Positions 7,791 to 16,586 of a stretch of DNA of 24,309 nt are shown here, piece by piece (position 1 is the stretch's first letter; each line of letters opens with the position of its first letter). The translations under genes and the position numbers were made by a program. The notes beneath the pieces are model-generated. The model was not told where the DNA came from. It made no database searches and saw only the letters and a program-made list of their open reading frames with translations. The DNA is from Bacillota bacterium (GTDB lineage Bacteria; Bacillota; Clostridia; Lutisporales; Lutisporaceae): NCBI GenBank assembly GCA_023230985.1, contig JALNWH010000020.1, positions 1 to 24,309 of the forward strand, given 5' to 3'.

Positions 7791-9695
7791 CTAGATGGTG
7801 ATTATATCTCCCGTATTATCTGCACTATATCCTCCCATTTTTTCTAGTTCGTTTTTAAAATCCTCAGATTTTATTACTTCTAAAAACAATTGTATCATAT
7901 TATCGTGTAAAAATTCTATAGGGATTGCAAAATCATAATCCTCATCACCAATAGGAATAAAGTCCAAGTCCATGGCTTTTGCAGCTGAATATACCCCAAT
8001 CCCAATATCTGCTGAGCCGGATGCTACAGCAGCGGCTACGGCCATATGTGTTGTCATTTCTCTTTCATAGCCTTGTATGTTTTCTGCATCAATTCCTTGA
8101 TTTTTTAATAAATAATCAGTAAGTATCCTGGTTCCTGCCCCTTTTTGTCGATTTACAAATACAATATCATCACGCACTAAATCTTTTATATCTGTTATGT
8201 TTTCGGGGTTCCCTTTTTTTATCATCATGCCTTGAACCCTTTTTACACCTTTTATAAGGGCCATTTCCTTATTTGATAAATATTTTTTTATATAAGATAT
8301 ATTGTATTCGCCGGTTTCTTCATCTAAAAGATGAATAGGTGCCATATGCGCCTCACCGCGTTTTAATGCCATTATTCCACCCATGCTTCCAACATGGGAT
8401 GAAGATAAGTTATATTCAGATTTTTTCTTATGCATCATATTAGCTATAATATCCATTATTAAATCGTGACTGCCTATAGATACAATTGTGTTTTCAATGT
8501 CTTCCAAATCCTTTAATAGTCTCACTTTTATTATTTCACCTGCCTCATATCCTTCAATATTTTGTGGAATTTCAAATACCCCATCGGCTCTAACCAGTGA
8601 CATAGTTACTCCGGCACCTCTGCTTAATGGTGTTGCTATAAGATTTTCCTTGACTTTACCCAGTTTAATTCTAATATATTCTCTATTTTGAATTGAAGAT
8701 ATCATTCTTCTGGATAGTACAGCATTAACATAAGTATCTTTCTTTGGTCTATTACCTGACCCGGATATAATAAGGGGTTTGGCAAATGTTTCAAATACAA
8801 TATAAGCTGATACGGGGTAACCGGGTACTCCTAATATAGGCTTACCGTCAATAATTCCTAACACTGCAGGTTTACCGGGCTTTGCTGCAATACCATGTAC
8901 TAGAAGCTCCCCCATATCTTCAACCAATGCTTTGGTATAATCTTCACTCCCGGCAGATGAACCGGCATTTACAATTACTATATCATTGTCATCTACAGCT
9001 TTTTGTATGGATTTTTTTAAAAGTTCATAGTTATCAGGTACCGGATTATATCTTTTTGGTTCTCCGCCATACTCTATAACAAGATTCTCTATCATTCTTG
9101 AATTTGATTCGTATATATCACCTTGTTCAAGCCTGGTGCCGGGTTCAACAATTTCTGTACCTGTTGGTATTATTCCTACACGGGGATTTTTATATACGTT
9201 GATATCTTTTATTCCACCGGATAGTAATGCCCCTATATCAACAGGCCTTATATTATGGTTTGATGGTATTATCATTTCATGGGCTACTATGTCTTCACCA
9301 ATAGGTCTTATATGTTGCCATGGGAATGCAGATGTTATAATTTTCAATTCTCCTGTTCCTGCTTCAGTCACATCCTCAATCATTATAACTGCATCATAAG
9401 GTTCAATAATTGGGTCTCCGGTATCAATATATACAAAATGAGTGTCTTTTTCTAGTATTATGGGATTCACCTCCGTTGCATCAAATGTATCTAATGCTTT
9501 TACAGCTATTCCGTCCATTGCAGCTGCATTATAATTCGGTGAAGAATATTTTGCAAACACAGGTTCAGTAGTAACCCTGCCCAATGAGGTGATAACAGAA
9601 ATTATTTCTTTTTCTTTTTTAAAATTTGCCTTTCCCATAAATAAATCTAATGCATCCTCTATATTCATATTGCTTAAATAAATATTTCTGTCCAT
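7791..9695 (-). CDS. MoeA-type molybdopterin molybdotransferase fused to a substrate-binding-like domain
   Basis: 634 residues, about 220 longer than MoeA alone. Residues 1-170 are the MoeA N-terminal region (YNAAAMDGIAVKA). Residues about 170-330 form the MoCF-binding fold (GIIPTGTEIVEPG, NAGSSAGSEDYT, HGIAAKPGKPAVLG, GVPGYPVSAY). Residues about 345-410 are the MoeA C-terminal domain. The last 220 or so residues (from SIGSHDLIMDII, through SSHVGSMGGIMALKRGEAHM and NRQKGAGTRILTDYLL to the end) look like a type-2 periplasmic-binding/LysR-effector fold with no signal peptide. MoeA inserts molybdate or tungstate into adenylylated molybdopterin. The extra domain may bind the oxyanion or sense metal (inference; such fusions are known in clostridia and archaea). 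It follows the single-domain MoeA by 24 bp. Confidence 0.9.
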   Translation of the reverse strand: MDRNIYLSNMNIEDALDLFMGKANFKKEKEIISVITSLGRVTTEPVFAKYSSPNYNAAAMDGIAVKALDTFDATEVNPIILEKDTHFVYIDTGDPIIEPYDAVIMIEDVTEAGTGELKIITSAFPWQHIRPIGEDIVAHEMIIPSNHNIRPVDIGALLSGGIKDINVYKNPRVGIIPTGTEIVEPGTRLEQGDIYESNSRMIENLVIEYGGEPKRYNPVPDNYELLKKSIQKAVDDNDIVIVNAGSSAGSEDYTKALVEDMGELLVHGIAAKPGKPAVLGIIDGKPILGVPGYPVSAYIVFETFAKPLIISGSGNRPKKDTYVNAVLSRRMISSIQNREYIRIKLGKVKENLIATPLSRGAGVTMSLVRADGVFEIPQNIEGYEAGEIIKVRLLKDLEDIENTIVSIGSHDLIMDIIANMMHKKKSEYNLSSSHVGSMGGIMALKRGEAHMAPIHLLDEETGEYNISYIKKYLSNKEMALIKGVKRVQGMMIKKGNPENITDIKDLVRDDIVFVNRQKGAGTRILTDYLLKNQGIDAENIQGYEREMTTHMAVAAAVASGSADIGIGVYSAAKAMDLDFIPIGDEDYDFAIPIEFLHDNMIQLFLEVIKSEDFKNELEKMGGYSADNTGDIITI

Positions 9696-9719
9696 TTAAT
9701 CACTTCCTTAATCATTCAA

Positions 9720-10946
9720 TTAAAAGAGTTCTACTATTATTTTCTCTCCTTTTCTTATCCCTTCTTTGTTTTCATCAATGCGAATAAACCCTTCGGATTT
9801 AGCCACTTTTGATATAGCTGCTGATTTCCCGTAAATAGGCAAAGCCTCATATGCTCCATCTTTATAAAGTAATTCAACAGCTTGATAGGTTTCTTTCCCC
9901 GGAGCGGAATGAATATTTTCTGCAGAAATCCCTTCGATTAATATTCTTTCTTCTTCCATGGAATAGTATTTTTTTATAAGATAATCCACAAATATTTTAT
10001 ATATTATCATAGCCGATGCGGGATGTCCCGGAAGGCCAAATACTGCCTTATCTCCCACTTTACCTATTATTGTGGGTTTTCCCGGCTTTACAGCGACACC
10101 ATGTACAAATACTTCTCCTTTTTTTAATGCTTTGATGACATTAACTGTCATATCCTTGTTGCCTGCCGAGCTGCCCCCGGATATAACTACCATATCCGAT
10201 ATCTCCAAAGACTCCTCAATTGCTCTTTTTATATCATCAAAAACATCTTTTGTTAATATTTTTAATCCTATATCCGCACCGGATTCCAGTGCCATGGAAG
10301 CTAATAGATGTGTATTTATATCTCTTATCTGCCCTTTTTTCACTTTACCAAAAGAATCAACTATTTCATCGCCGGTTGAAATAATTGATAGTTTTATCTT
10401 TTTACATACCTTTATTCTTTCTATGCCTACAGCACATAATACCGCAATATCACCGGCTCGTATTCTTTTTCCTTTCGTAAGAACTGTATCACCTTTTTTT
10501 ATATCATCGCCTTTTTCTATCAAACCTTGCCCCGGAGCGATGGGAACATAGGCAGCTATAGTATTTTCATCAAGATTTTCCACGTATTCAATCATTACGA
10601 CCCCATCTGCTCCTTTTGGTATTATAGCACCGGTTGGCACATATACTGCCGTGTTATTTTTAACTTCAATATCGTCACCTTTACCCATCTCTATTTGACC
10701 AAGAACATCTAAAAAAACAGGCATACTCTCTCCCGCACCTATTGTATCTTTTGATTTAAGAGCATAACCATCTACTACTGATTTTGTATGTTCGGGCAAT
10801 TCAATAGGAGAGTATATATTTTCAAATGCTACTCTGCCTATAGATTCTTCAGCATGGATTTCCTCAAAGTAATCCCAACTTTTATAAAGCATTGAATCTA
10901 TTATATTTCTTGTTTCTGTTACTGAATGTACTTTTAATAATTTCAA
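9720..10946 (-). CDS. moeA: Molybdopterin molybdotransferase
   Basis: 408 residues, the normal MoeA length. Visible blocks: TKSVVDGYALKSKDT (N-terminal region), VPTGAIIPKGADGVVMIE, the MoCF fold with SIISTGDEIVD, ISGGSSAGNKDMT, HGVAVKPGKPTIIG and GLPGHPASAM, then a C-terminal beta domain. It ligates metal to the pterin dithiolene. It starts with TTG: a perfect AAGGAGG is 7 nt upstream and no ATG fits better. It is the first gene of an operon that continues with the MoeA-PBP fusion, moaA and the peptidoglycan-binding gene. Two MoeA side by side may divide molybdenum and tungsten work; this is inference. Confidence 0.95.
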   Translation of the reverse strand: MKLLKVHSVTETRNIIDSMLYKSWDYFEEIHAEESIGRVAFENIYSPIELPEHTKSVVDGYALKSKDTIGAGESMPVFLDVLGQIEMGKGDDIEVKNNTAVYVPTGAIIPKGADGVVMIEYVENLDENTIAAYVPIAPGQGLIEKGDDIKKGDTVLTKGKRIRAGDIAVLCAVGIERIKVCKKIKLSIISTGDEIVDSFGKVKKGQIRDINTHLLASMALESGADIGLKILTKDVFDDIKRAIEESLEISDMVVISGGSSAGNKDMTVNVIKALKKGEVFVHGVAVKPGKPTIIGKVGDKAVFGLPGHPASAMIIYKIFVDYLIKKYYSMEEERILIEGISAENIHSAPGKETYQAVELLYKDGAYEALPIYGKSAAISKVAKSEGFIRIDENKEGIRKGEKIIVELF

Positions 10947-10974
10947 AATAATGCCTCCTTGGATTTATATATAT

Positions 10975-11003
10975 TATATAGCATTTCGGTTTTTAATAAA
11001 CAA
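10975..11003 (-). promoter_or_regulatory. Candidate promoter of the moeA operon
   Basis: TTGTTT (10998-11003) and TATATA (10975-10980) are 17 bp apart on the minus strand. They lie between the terminator of the upstream channel gene and the moeA ribosome binding site. A TATAAT two bases further on is an alternative -10. Confidence 0.5.
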
Positions 11004-11030
11004 TAAATATGTTTTCCTAAATAAAAATAA

Positions 11031-11055
11031 AAGCAACCCTATCCAAGGATTGCTT
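11031..11055 (-). terminator. Terminator of the formate channel gene
   Basis: AAGCAATCCT pairs with AGGGTTGCTT (10 bp, one G-U) around a 5-nt loop, followed on the minus strand by TTTTATTTTTATTT. Confidence 0.85.
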
Positions 11056-11108
11056 AAATATATGTAATCCATATTTTTATCTATAGAATATCTTCTATGG
11101 ATACACTT

Positions 11109-11894
11109 TTATTTTTGTTGTGCATCAGGTTTAATATATGCTATTAAATATAAAACACCTACTATGAAAGCTCCGCCGATAATATTGCCGATGGTTACAG
11201 GAATTAAATTATTAATCCAAATTTGACCCCAGTTAATCGGTGCGCCTAAAAACATTCCAAGAGGTGCAAAATACATATTTGCAACACTGTGTTCAAACCC
11301 ACAAAGAACAAATAACATAATTGGGAACCAGCAAGCAAATATTTTTGAAATTATATCTTTTCCTGCTGTAGCCATCCAAACAGCCAATACAACAACAACA
11401 TTACATAACAATCCTCTGATTACTGCCTCCATAAAAGGAATCGCTACTTTTGCATTTGCTATACCTATGGCTTTTTCAGCTGCCGCCCCGGTCATTAGTC
11501 CTGAATTGGCCACTAGAATTGCTAGTATGACTGATCCAACGAAGTTTGCAATATAAACAGTTACCCAATTTCTTAGTAAATCCTTTGTGCTATAATTGCC
11601 GTTTAAGCAACCCATTATCATTAGATTATTTCCTGTGAAAAGTTCAGCACCGCATATAACAACTAACATAAGTCCAACGGGGAAAGCCGCTGCAAATAAG
11701 AATTTGGACATACCTAAATCAATTGCGCCATATGTCTGGCTAATTGTAATAGCTCCTTGTCCGCCAAGTCCAATGTAAACACCTGCGAAGGCCCCTAAAA
11801 TAATCATCTGTACTATAGATAATTTTGCTTTTCCTGCGCCGGCATTAATAGTTGCCTGTGCTATTTCTTTTGGTGCGAGAAACATTTTATCCAT
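11109..11894 (-). CDS. Formate/nitrite transporter family channel (FocA/FdhC type)
   Basis: 261 residues with six membrane segments. The family marks are visible: LFTGNNLMIM in the early half, and CGFEHSVANMYF, which holds the pore His, near residue 205. FNT proteins are pentameric channels that move formate, nitrite or related monovalent anions through the membrane. Next to formate dehydrogenase and FdhD the likely substrate is formate (inference from context). GGAAGGAG precedes the ATG. It has its own terminator and a 355-bp upstream region containing copy A of the two-copy element, so it is probably transcribed alone. Confidence 0.92.
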   Translation of the reverse strand: MDKMFLAPKEIAQATINAGAGKAKLSIVQMIILGAFAGVYIGLGGQGAITISQTYGAIDLGMSKFLFAAAFPVGLMLVVICGAELFTGNNLMIMGCLNGNYSTKDLLRNWVTVYIANFVGSVILAILVANSGLMTGAAAEKAIGIANAKVAIPFMEAVIRGLLCNVVVVLAVWMATAGKDIISKIFACWFPIMLFVLCGFEHSVANMYFAPLGMFLGAPINWGQIWINNLIPVTIGNIIGGAFIVGVLYLIAYIKPDAQQK

Positions 11895-12249
11895 TTTTAT
11901 CTCCTTCCTTTATGAAATATTAGATAGATAATTAAAGTATTACTTAGTCCAATGACAATTCTAACATTAATTTTAATGCATGTCCATAAATTTTATCTTT
12001 TTTTTAACAATCTTTTTAAGATTTTTGTTACTGTTTATACCTTAGCTATTTCTGATAAGCAGCTTACTATATTTGCTACGATTGCTGAGTTCCGGATTCA
12101 CCCACAACGCAATTTAAATCAAATATTAATAATCAAAAGTAAAAAATATAAATATATACAATGTCTGAACTATAACATATTTTTCACGAATTATTTATTA
12201 AAACAAATTTATTAGTAATAAAGATGCTATCATCATCAAAATATAGCAA
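11895..12249 (-). other. Intergenic region upstream of the formate channel gene
   Basis: No gene here is supported; the open frame on the plus strand is AT-rich, lacks a ribosome binding site and overlaps the repeat. It holds copy A of the two-copy element (12027-12176). Between that copy and the channel gene are about 130 nt in which I see no convincing -10/-35 pair. Beyond it a weak TGCTAT/ATAGCA hairpin follows the fdhD stop and may be its terminator. Confidence 0.5.
12027..12176 (-). repeat. Copy A of a two-copy 142-150 nt element
   Basis: Read on the minus strand, this stretch aligns over its whole length with 21150-21291 on the plus strand. The 30-nt core at 12061-12090 differs from the other copy at one base. 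The first 95 or so nt align with almost no gaps. The two ends are imperfect inverted repeats (GTTATAGTTCAGAC against GTTACTGTTTATAC). The flanking 8-mers AAAAATAT and AAAAATCT match at 7 of 8 bases, as a target-site duplication might. A stem ATTGC (12109-12113) with GCAAT (12081-12085) encloses a G-rich loop. I cannot assign it to a known family. Confidence 0.8.
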
Positions 12250-13032
12250 TCAAAAAATGATTCTTTCCTTTCCGGAATATAAATTGAACCTTTCACCTCT
12301 TGCAAAGCCTATTATAGTCATATTTATTATCTTTCCTATTTCCAAAGCCAAATCCATTGGTGCAGACCTTGAAATCACAATTGAAATATTGCGCTTAGCA
12401 GCCTTGGTTAACATTTCCGAGGAAATCCTACCGGATAATAATAGAATTTTATCAGAAAACTCTATTCCCTTCATAAAAGCTTCGCCTATTACTTTATCCA
12501 ATGCATTATGCCTACCTACATCCTCTTGAAATACCAGCATATTATCCCCATCACTAAGTGCTGCGCTATGTACTCCCCCTGTATTTTGGAATAATTCAGA
12601 TTTGCCGGAAAATTCTCTCATGACTGATAATACTTTTTTATAGGAAATTTTAATCTTATTATCTATAGGAATATTGTATAGTGCTTCTTCAAAGTTATAA
12701 AGCATTGATGCTCCGCTACAACCTTTTGTCAGTACTTTATCTTTTAAAAAACATTTAGTCGTATCTTTATTTTCTATTATATCAACATAGGCTTTTCCTT
12801 TGTCTCTATCAATTTTAATAGATTTTATATCGGATTTTTCCTTAATAATGCCTTCAGAAAGCAAAAATCCTAAAGATAAGTATTCAAAATCTTTAGGTGA
12901 ACATAAAAGTGTAACAATTTCTATATCGTTTAAATGTATTGTAAGCGGTTGTTCCCTTACTACTATGTCCGAAGTTTCTTCAATCTTTCCTTTTTCATAT
13001 CTAGTTAATATTATTTCTTTTGTCAAATTCAT
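12250..13032 (-). CDS. fdhD: Formate dehydrogenase accessory sulfurtransferase
   Basis: 260 residues. FdhD passes sulfur from a cysteine desulfurase to the bis-MGD cofactor, which formate dehydrogenase needs for activity. Family blocks: LGFLLSEGII (about 53-62), GCSGASML (about 110), TGGVHSAALSDGD (about 153), QEDVGRHNALDKVIGEAF (about 170-187), and SGRISSEMLTKAA with SRSAPMDLALEIG. E. coli FdhD has a CxxC in the mobile loop; here that loop shows a single Cys (KGCSGAS), with another Cys about ten residues before. Its ATG overlaps the mobA stop by four bases (ATGA), so the two are translationally coupled. GGAGG is 8 nt upstream. Confidence 0.95.
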   Translation of the reverse strand: MNLTKEIILTRYEKGKIEETSDIVVREQPLTIHLNDIEIVTLLCSPKDFEYLSLGFLLSEGIIKEKSDIKSIKIDRDKGKAYVDIIENKDTTKCFLKDKVLTKGCSGASMLYNFEEALYNIPIDNKIKISYKKVLSVMREFSGKSELFQNTGGVHSAALSDGDNMLVFQEDVGRHNALDKVIGEAFMKGIEFSDKILLLSGRISSEMLTKAAKRNISIVISRSAPMDLALEIGKIINMTIIGFARGERFNLYSGKERIIF

Positions 13033-13646
13033 ATGCTAATCCTCCGGTCTTTTTTTGTATTTATGCTTTTCAAATCTTTTTCCGTATTAAGGTTTGTAAA
13101 CATACCCCAATCAGGACTAAAACCTCTTGCAACCTTTTCTTCTATATATAACGCATTTGAATCTTCCAGTAGTTCCCCTATTTTTTTCTTACCTTTAGTC
13201 ATATTATCTTCAATGCCTGAAATAAGTTTTTTGCTGTAAAATGCATTAAACGGTTCTATCCAATCCCCAAATCTGGTAATCACTGCATCAGGTTCGTAGT
13301 TGTTTTCATGTATCATTTTCATCATATACTTTATATAATCAACGTTAATATAAGGCATATCACAAGCAATAAAATAATTATACATACTATGAGACTTCAC
13401 TAGTCCGGCATGTATACCCCCCAAAGGGCCATAGCCTTTATAACAGTCTTTTGCAATAATTATATCCTTGTTTTTATAAAGCCCCGGTTTATTGGTAACA
13501 ACTATTATGTTTTTAAATACGGGTTTTAAAGTACGAATAATGCTATCTATTATGTTTTCGCCCTCAACACATATAAGTTGTTTATCGAAACCCATTCGCA
13601 AACTTTTGCCGCCCGCAAGTATTATAGCCGTATTTATCAAAGCCAT
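13029..13646 (-). CDS. mobA: Molybdenum cofactor guanylyltransferase
   Basis: 205 residues. It attaches GMP to molybdopterin, giving the MGD form used by bacterial formate dehydrogenases. The N-terminal nucleotide-binding loop is ILAGGKSLRMGFDK at about 8-21, followed by VTNKPG, the GPLGGIHAGL motif and the metal-binding ACDMPYIN near residue 95. I chose the ATG at 13646 because GGAGG is 5 nt upstream; an in-frame TTG at 13658 overlaps that site. It is the first gene of the coupled mobA-fdhD pair. Confidence 0.93.
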   Translation of the reverse strand: MALINTAIILAGGKSLRMGFDKQLICVEGENIIDSIIRTLKPVFKNIIVVTNKPGLYKNKDIIIAKDCYKGYGPLGGIHAGLVKSHSMYNYFIACDMPYINVDYIKYMMKMIHENNYEPDAVITRFGDWIEPFNAFYSKKLISGIEDNMTKGKKKIGELLEDSNALYIEEKVARGFSPDWGMFTNLNTEKDLKSINTKKDRRISI

Positions 13647-13679
13647 AGCTACCTCCAAATAAATACTGTCTTTAAAAAT

Positions 13680-13708
13680 ATTTTACAATATCAGTACTTT
13701 AATTACAA
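13680..13708 (-). promoter_or_regulatory. Candidate promoter of mobA-fdhD
   Basis: TTGTAA (13703-13708) and TAAAAT (13680-13685) are 17 bp apart on the minus strand, about 35 bp upstream of the mobA ATG and downstream of the fdhA terminator. Confidence 0.45.
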
Positions 13709-13780
13709 TATAATTAGTTAAATAATTAACTATATAAATAAACATTAATGGTTCTTTGTTAAATACTAGTAATATAAAAA

Positions 13781-13796
13781 GACGCTTGAAAGCGTC
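13781..13796. terminator. Terminator of fdhA (could work in both directions)
   Basis: GACGCTT pairs with AAGCGTC around two bases, with A- and T-runs on both flanks. It lies just past the fdhA stop. Confidence 0.85.
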
Positions 13797-13813
13797 TTTT
13801 TATATCATTATTC

Positions 13814-16495
13814 TTATACTGACTTTTCTATTTGAACCGCACATACCTTGTATTCCGGAATTTTGCTCTTTGGATCCAGTGCTGCATTTGTAAGCTTATT
13901 GGCTGCGCCTTCTGCGAAATGGAAAGGTATAAATACTACATTTTTGTCTACTATATCGCTTACTCTAGCTTTTACAGTAATGCTGCCCCTCCTTGAGGCT
14001 ACCTTTACCATATCTCCTTCGATTACTCCTATGCTTGAAGCAGTATCCGGATGTATCTCGATAAAGCTCTCCGGTGCTTTTTTATTTAACCCTTCAACTC
14101 TTCCGGACATAGACCTCGTATGATATTGATACAATAGTCTTCCGGTAGTCAATATCAATGGATATTCTTCATCAGGCATCTCTGCAGATTCTTGATATTC
14201 CATACCGACAAAAAGTCCTTTTCCTCTTGCAAATTTACCGGAGTGTAAAAATTTGGTGCCCGGATGATCTTCATTAGGACATGGCCACTGAATACCTAAT
14301 TTTTCAATCCTATCGTAAGTTATACCGGCATAGGACGGAGTTACAGTTCTTAGTTCATCAAATATTTCTTCTGCACTATTATATTTTTTATCATATCCTA
14401 ATCTATTCATTATTTCCATCAGTATAACCCAATCCGGTCTGGCTTCTCCGGGAGCATCTACAGCTTTTCTAATCCTTTGTACACGTCTTTCCGTATTGGA
14501 AAAAGTTCCGTCTTTTTCAGCAAAAGATGCGGCAGGTAAAACAACGTCAGCCAGTTCTGCTGTCTCAGTAAGGAATATATCCTGTACAACCAAGAAATCC
14601 GAGCTTTCCAATGCATGTTTAACATGATTTAAGTCAGGATCCGATACCATGGGGTTTTCTCCCATGATGTACAGCATTTTTATATCTCCCTTTTCTACTG
14701 CATTTAACATTTCAACAATTGTTAAACCGGGTACTGTGGATAAAGATTCCACACCCCAAGCTTTTCCAAACTTTTCAGCTATTTCAGGATTACTGACAGC
14801 TTGATATGCAGGATAAGAAGTTGGCAGTGCACCCATGTCGCAAGCACCCTGAACGTTATTTTGGCCTCTAAGCGGGTTAACGCCTGTGGATTCACGTCCC
14901 ATGTGGCCGCAAAGATTTGCCAAGTTAGCCATTGACATTACATTATTCGTACCCATAGAGTGCTGAGTTACGCCCATACAATATATTATACTGCCTTTTT
15001 CTGCAGTGGCATAAAGCTCGGCAGCTTTGATTATATCTTCAGGATCTACTTCGCAAATTTCTGCCACTACCTCAGGTGTATATTTCTCAACAGCTTTTTT
15101 CAGCTTCTCAAAATCTTCCATTCTTTCTTCAATAAAGGCTTTGTTTTCCAATCCTTTATTAAGAATGACATTCATCATACCGTTTGCAAATGCAACATTA
15201 GTCCCCGGCTTTAATTGCAAATGTATTTCAGCATCTGCGGATATGTCAATCTTTCTAGGATCCACAACAATAATTTTAGCCCCTTTATTCTTAGCTTGTC
15301 TCACCTTAGCTCCGATAACCGGATGGTTTTCAGTAGTGTTTGATCCTACTATAAGCACTACATCCGCATCCAAGAATTCATCTATACTATTTGTCATAGC
15401 TCCACTGCCTAATGTAGCTGCAAGACCTGCAACTGTGGCGCTATGTCAGAGGCGGGCACAATGGTCTATGTTGTTTGTGCCTATAACTGCTCTAAATAGT
15501 TTTTGCATTAGGTAGTTTTCTTCGTTTGTACATCTGGCAGAAGAAAAACCTCCAAAAGCATCGGGACCATAGTCTTCCTTTATTTTTTTCATTTTTGAAA
15601 CTATTAAATCCATAGCTTCATCCCATGTAGCTTCTTCGAATTTGCCATCTTTTTTAATTAACGGTTTCTTTAATCTATCAGGATGATCTATGAACCTATA
15701 ACCGTATTTACCTTTAACGCACAACAATCCATCGTTGGGCTCTATATTAACAGGTTCTACGCCAACAACCTTATTATCCTTAACAAGTAAATCCATCTGG
15801 CAGCCTACACCGCAGTATGAACATGTTGTAGTAACCTTGTGTGTATCCCAATATCTGAATTTCTTAGGTTGTTTAGACATTAGAGCTCCTACCGGACATA
15901 CTGACACACAGTTCCCACAGGAAACACATACTGAACTGTCGAAATCTCGATCATAAAACACACCTACGTGAGTACCAAAACCTCTGTCAATTAAGTTTAT
16001 AGCTCCGGTACATTGTAATTCATTGTCAACCCTTACACATCTTCCACATAGTATGCATTTATTAGGGTCGTAGGTGAAAAAAGGATTACTATCATCTATA
16101 GGATAGTCTTTCTTTTCTCCGTTAAAGCCACCTTCTTTAACATCGTATTCATAGCATAAATCTTGAAGTATACAGTTTCCTGATTTCTCACAAGTAAGAC
16201 AATCTAGAGGATGATTCTCAATCATAAGCCTAAGGATTTCTTTCCTTGCCTCTATTACAGTAGGACTATGAGTTTCTATTACCATACCCTCTACTACCGG
16301 TGTAGAACATGAAGGCATAAGAGTCCTTGCACCTTTCACTTCCACAACACAAATCCTACAAGCACCATGAGCCACAAGTCTCTCATCGTAACAAAGAGTT
16401 GGTATTTCTATTCTTATTGAACGTGCTGCTTGCAAAATCGTCATGTCCCTCTCAGCTTGCACCTGCTGTCCATTGATAGTTAAATTGACCAACAT
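13814..16495 (-). CDS. fdhA: Formate dehydrogenase alpha subunit, selenocysteine-containing (in-frame UGA)
   Basis: 893 residues when the UGA at 15446-15448 is read as selenocysteine (residue 350, context CARL-U-HSATVAGLA). The frame is identical on both sides of the UGA, and a SECIS hairpin follows it. Domains: 2Fe-2S (C35, C46, C49, C63); His-Cys 4Fe-4S (H95, C99, C102, C108); two ferredoxin 4Fe-4S clusters (CILCGRC at 147-153, CVSCGNCVSVC at 190-200); a 4Fe-4S site of the molybdopterin domain (C225, C228, C232, C259, then Lys261); then the bis-MGD catalytic and C-terminal cofactor-binding domains. This is the soluble type that oxidises formate or reduces CO2 with an electron-carrier partner. 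The ATG at 16495 is 5 nt after GGGAGG; an earlier in-frame ATG at 16543 lies in a hairpin. A caller that treats UGA as stop would split it in two. It ends 17 bp before a strong terminator. Confidence 0.96.
15416..15434 (-). promoter_or_regulatory. Bacterial SECIS hairpin for UGA recoding in fdhA
   Basis: On the mRNA, AGUUGCA pairs with UGCAGCU around a GGUCU loop, with 11 nt between the UGA and the stem. From memory E. coli fdhF has the same spacing and the same GUUGCAGGUCU core, which SelB binds. It lies inside the coding sequence. Confidence 0.88.
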
Positions 16496-16540
16496 ATTTC
16501 CCTCCCTTATACAGTAAGACCATCTTGTGTTATAATTTAA

Positions 16541-16574
16541 CATTCAGGGAGAATCCGTAGATAGTCCCTGAATG
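16541..16574. promoter_or_regulatory. 10-bp perfect inverted repeat between the Fe-S gene and fdhA
   Basis: CATTCAGGGA (16541-16550) and TCCCTGAATG (16565-16574) enclose a 14-nt loop. On the minus strand no T-run follows, so it is not a standard terminator. It may be an RNA stability or processing hairpin that sets fdhA expression relative to the upstream gene, or a protein-binding site. Confidence 0.6.
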
Positions 16575-16586
16575 TAGTATTTTGGA

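Noticed and set aside
10072..10551. 159-codon open frame opposite moeA
   Set aside because: An antisense shadow of conserved MoeA codons.
12027..12176. Molybdenum-cofactor riboswitch upstream of the formate channel
   Set aside because: The conserved blocks of that riboswitch, as I remember them, are absent, and the second copy is not upstream of a cofactor gene.
11952..12215. 87-codon open frame on the plus strand
   Set aside because: It lies across the repeat, has no ribosome binding site, and its composition is that of AT-rich non-coding DNA.
15397..15448. Apparent frame break in fdhA giving two separate genes
   Set aside because: Both halves are in the same frame and are separated by a UGA in a known selenocysteine context with a SECIS hairpin, so it is one gene.
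15027..15515. 162-codon open frame opposite fdhA
   Set aside because: It is an antisense shadow of a conserved gene and spans the selenocysteine region; no similarity or start signal.
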